DNA of 6,818 nt from Rickettsiales bacterium TMED211 (GTDB lineage Bacteria; Pseudomonadota; Alphaproteobacteria; TMED127): assembly GCA_002169685.1 (NCBI GenBank), contig NHJI01000051.1, forward strand, positions 2,448 to 9,265, read 5' to 3'. The notes beneath the pieces are model-generated. The model made no database searches. It was not told the origin of the DNA and saw only the letters and a program-made list of their open reading frames with translations. The translations under genes were made by a program, and so were the position numbers. Numbering within the stretch: position 1 is the first letter of the stretch; the number at the start of each line of letters is the position of its first letter. Below, in pieces: positions 5,441 through 6,818 of the stretch.

Positions 5441-6709
5441 TTAAAATTTACAAGAGGATTCAGGTTCATCCACTCCTAGTGTATCTAATTCACTAGTTGG
5501 ATGTAAATAACCCTCTTGAGGAGAAACTGATACCATTGAACGTGGAGCAGCTAACAAAATTGGTTGTCTGAGTTGTCCGTTCCAGTTTCTAAAAGAAACT
5601 TTCACTCCTTTGTAAGCTCCAATCCCAAAACCTTCACTAAATAGATATTCCTTGATACTTTGTAATTTATTATCTTGAACTCTACTTACCGCTTCTCCAA
5701 TTGCTCTAACAGCAACCCATGCAGAATAATCAACAGGAGTCATCCACCTTCCACTTTTTCGTCTAAACCTATTTTGCATCTGGGTTGCACCCCACTGCTC
5801 ATGAGTTCTATGCCAATTAGTTGGTTTGAGACCTTGGGATCCAACTATTAACCTTGGGTCCCAAGTTCTGTATGATAGGTATTCACCAAATTCACCCTTT
5901 TCGTCTGCAACGACCATGATATCATAATTTACTCCTTTCGTGAAAATAGGGATTTCTTTTTGAGCTGTCCTTCTCAAATCTGAAGCAAAATCCCAAACTC
6001 TTTCTTCTTTAATTTTAATATTGAATTTTTTTGCTGATTTTTTCAAAGCATCCGCATAGGCTTTGTCTTCTTTTTCAGGACCAATGACCAAAAACCATTT
6101 CTTCCATTTTTTTTTTACCAGGTATTGTGTAAGCGCATCGGATAGCATGGTGTAACTTGGGGCAACATGAATAAGGTTAGTTTTGCAAAACTCATTTCTC
6201 AGACTATCTTCTTTTGATCTAATATTTATTAACAATATATTTTTTGATTCTTTTAAATTAGATAGTTTTGAAAGTTCTCCTGAATTCAGATCTGCAACAA
6301 AATAAGTATAACCAGATTTTATCAACTTTTTGAACTCTTCCTCTAGATCCTCTTTCAGAGAAACCTGAATCATCTTTACTTTGTAATCATGTCCAAGAAA
6401 TCTTCCAGTTGTTAAATTATCTTCTACACCTAATTGAATTCCGTAGAATCCTTCGTCATTTAATATAGGGTCGAGGTTTGATAATACAGCAGGTACTTCT
6501 CTTTCTTTGGTAATGAAAATAATATCTGTTGTAAGTTTTATATCTTTAGCAAATTTCTTTGAGCCTCTATCATCTCTTTTTTTTTTTCTTTCTAAGTCAA
6601 TTTTTTTTCTTTCCTCAAGTTGCTGTATCGACATTTCTCTGGATTGAGTAGAAGCTGTAAAGGTAAAAAAAATTAGTAGAAATATTGCAAGTTTTTTTTT
6701 CAATTTCAT
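5441..6709 (-). CDS. ABC transporter substrate-binding protein, PQQ alcohol dehydrogenase system (LutA/PedA1-like)
   Basis: 422 aa periplasmic binding protein with a type I (branched-chain amino acid receptor-like) fold. Residues 1-23 are a signal peptide (cut near TQS). A very basic and acidic stretch, LEERKKIDLERKKKRDDRG (31-49), then forms a probable helical or coiled linker before the binding domains: lobe text TTDIIFITKER (60-70), FYGIQLGVEDNLTTGRFLG (88-106), THEQWGATQMQNRFRR (302-317) and PVDYSAWVAVRAIGEAV (325-341). The C-terminus, FRNWNGQLRQPILLAAPR (373-390) and SVSPQEGYLHPTSELDTLG (394-412), is the hallmark of the binding protein of the PQQ-dependent alcohol dehydrogenase system. 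C175 and C420 could form a disulfide. The ligand is unknown; related clusters are linked to lanthanide supply. The start ATG has a modest GGGA six to seven bases upstream. Poly-A runs of 9, 8, 11 and 10 bases lie inside the gene in its coding strand; the frame is intact. First gene of the visible operon. Confidence 0.92.
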   Translation of the reverse strand: MKLKKKLAIFLLIFFTFTASTQSREMSIQQLEERKKIDLERKKKRDDRGSKKFAKDIKLTTDIIFITKEREVPAVLSNLDPILNDEGFYGIQLGVEDNLTTGRFLGHDYKVKMIQVSLKEDLEEEFKKLIKSGYTYFVADLNSGELSKLSNLKESKNILLINIRSKEDSLRNEFCKTNLIHVAPSYTMLSDALTQYLVKKKWKKWFLVIGPEKEDKAYADALKKSAKKFNIKIKEERVWDFASDLRRTAQKEIPIFTKGVNYDIMVVADEKGEFGEYLSYRTWDPRLIVGSQGLKPTNWHRTHEQWGATQMQNRFRRKSGRWMTPVDYSAWVAVRAIGEAVSRVQDNKLQSIKEYLFSEGFGIGAYKGVKVSFRNWNGQLRQPILLAAPRSMVSVSPQEGYLHPTSELDTLGVDEPESSCKF

Positions 6710-6818
6710 TAATTCCCAAATATAATTTAAAATACTATTTTGAAAAAATATAATACAAATTTAAAATATATTAATTTAAAAAAAATTTAAACCTGTGACG
6801 AAAAAAAATAAATTATCA
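6710..6818 (-). promoter_or_regulatory. Very AT-rich upstream region of the ABC operon, with weak promoter candidate
   Basis: No gene is visible in these 109 bases. They consist almost only of A and T, apart from a CGTCACAGG patch (minus strand, around 6791-6800) and the GGGA before the gene. Overlapping -10-like hexamers TATTAT (6750-6755) and TATATT (6747-6752) lie about 40 bases before the start codon, but no convincing -35 box accompanies them. The promoter of the six-gene ABC block could lie here or further right outside the window. Confidence 0.3.

Noticed and set aside
6710..6818. Repeated AAATTT/TTTAAA blocks as possible repeat array or origin-like sequence
   Set aside because: The blocks are irregular in spacing and expected by chance in a nearly pure A/T stretch; there are no DnaA-box-like or iterated units.

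Overview
The window is strongly AT-rich (roughly one third G+C by eye), tightly packed, and read entirely from the minus strand. It holds seven complete genes that track as normal ORFs, one very small gene (pqqA, 25 codons), and the start of pqqC running off the left edge. The PqqA, PqqB and PqqC sequences look most like alphaproteobacterial ones (for example the GLEINSYACA end of PqqA). AT richness, 1-4 base overlaps and 2 base gaps suggest a streamlined, probably marine, alphaproteobacterium such as a SAR11-like lineage. This placement is an inference; no rRNA or other marker is present.

Right to left (direction of transcription): an AT-only-looking leader (6818-6710) precedes a periplasmic substrate-binding protein of the 'PQQ-dependent alcohol dehydrogenase system' type (6709-5441). 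It is followed by a secreted seven-bladed YVTN beta-propeller (5418-4435), an ABC ATPase (4432-3710), an ABC-2 type permease of the PedC kind (3707-2904), a small secreted cupredoxin-like protein that has lost the usual copper ligands (2904-2482), and a secreted protein of unknown function with two conserved-looking cysteines (2468-1824). These six genes are spaced like one operon. A short intergenic region (1823-1690) has a good -10 box and a palindrome. After it comes the PQQ operon: pqqA (1689-1612), a strong strand-specific hairpin followed by a T tract (1595-1559), pqqB with a TTG start (1535-603), and pqqC overlapping it by ATGA (606 to beyond base 1).

Together the two blocks link synthesis of the cofactor PQQ to an envelope/transport module known beside PQQ-dependent alcohol dehydrogenases. 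The same set of parts (binding protein, propeller, ATPase, ABC-2 permease) resembles the Lut system of Methylorubrum extorquens and PedA1A2BC of Pseudomonas putida. Those are tied to lanthanide supply for XoxF/PedH-type dehydrogenases. My working reading is therefore a lanthanide (or lanthanide-chelate) handling module plus PQQ synthesis in a small-genome bacterium, with the dehydrogenase itself outside the window. The transported substrate is not shown by the sequence.
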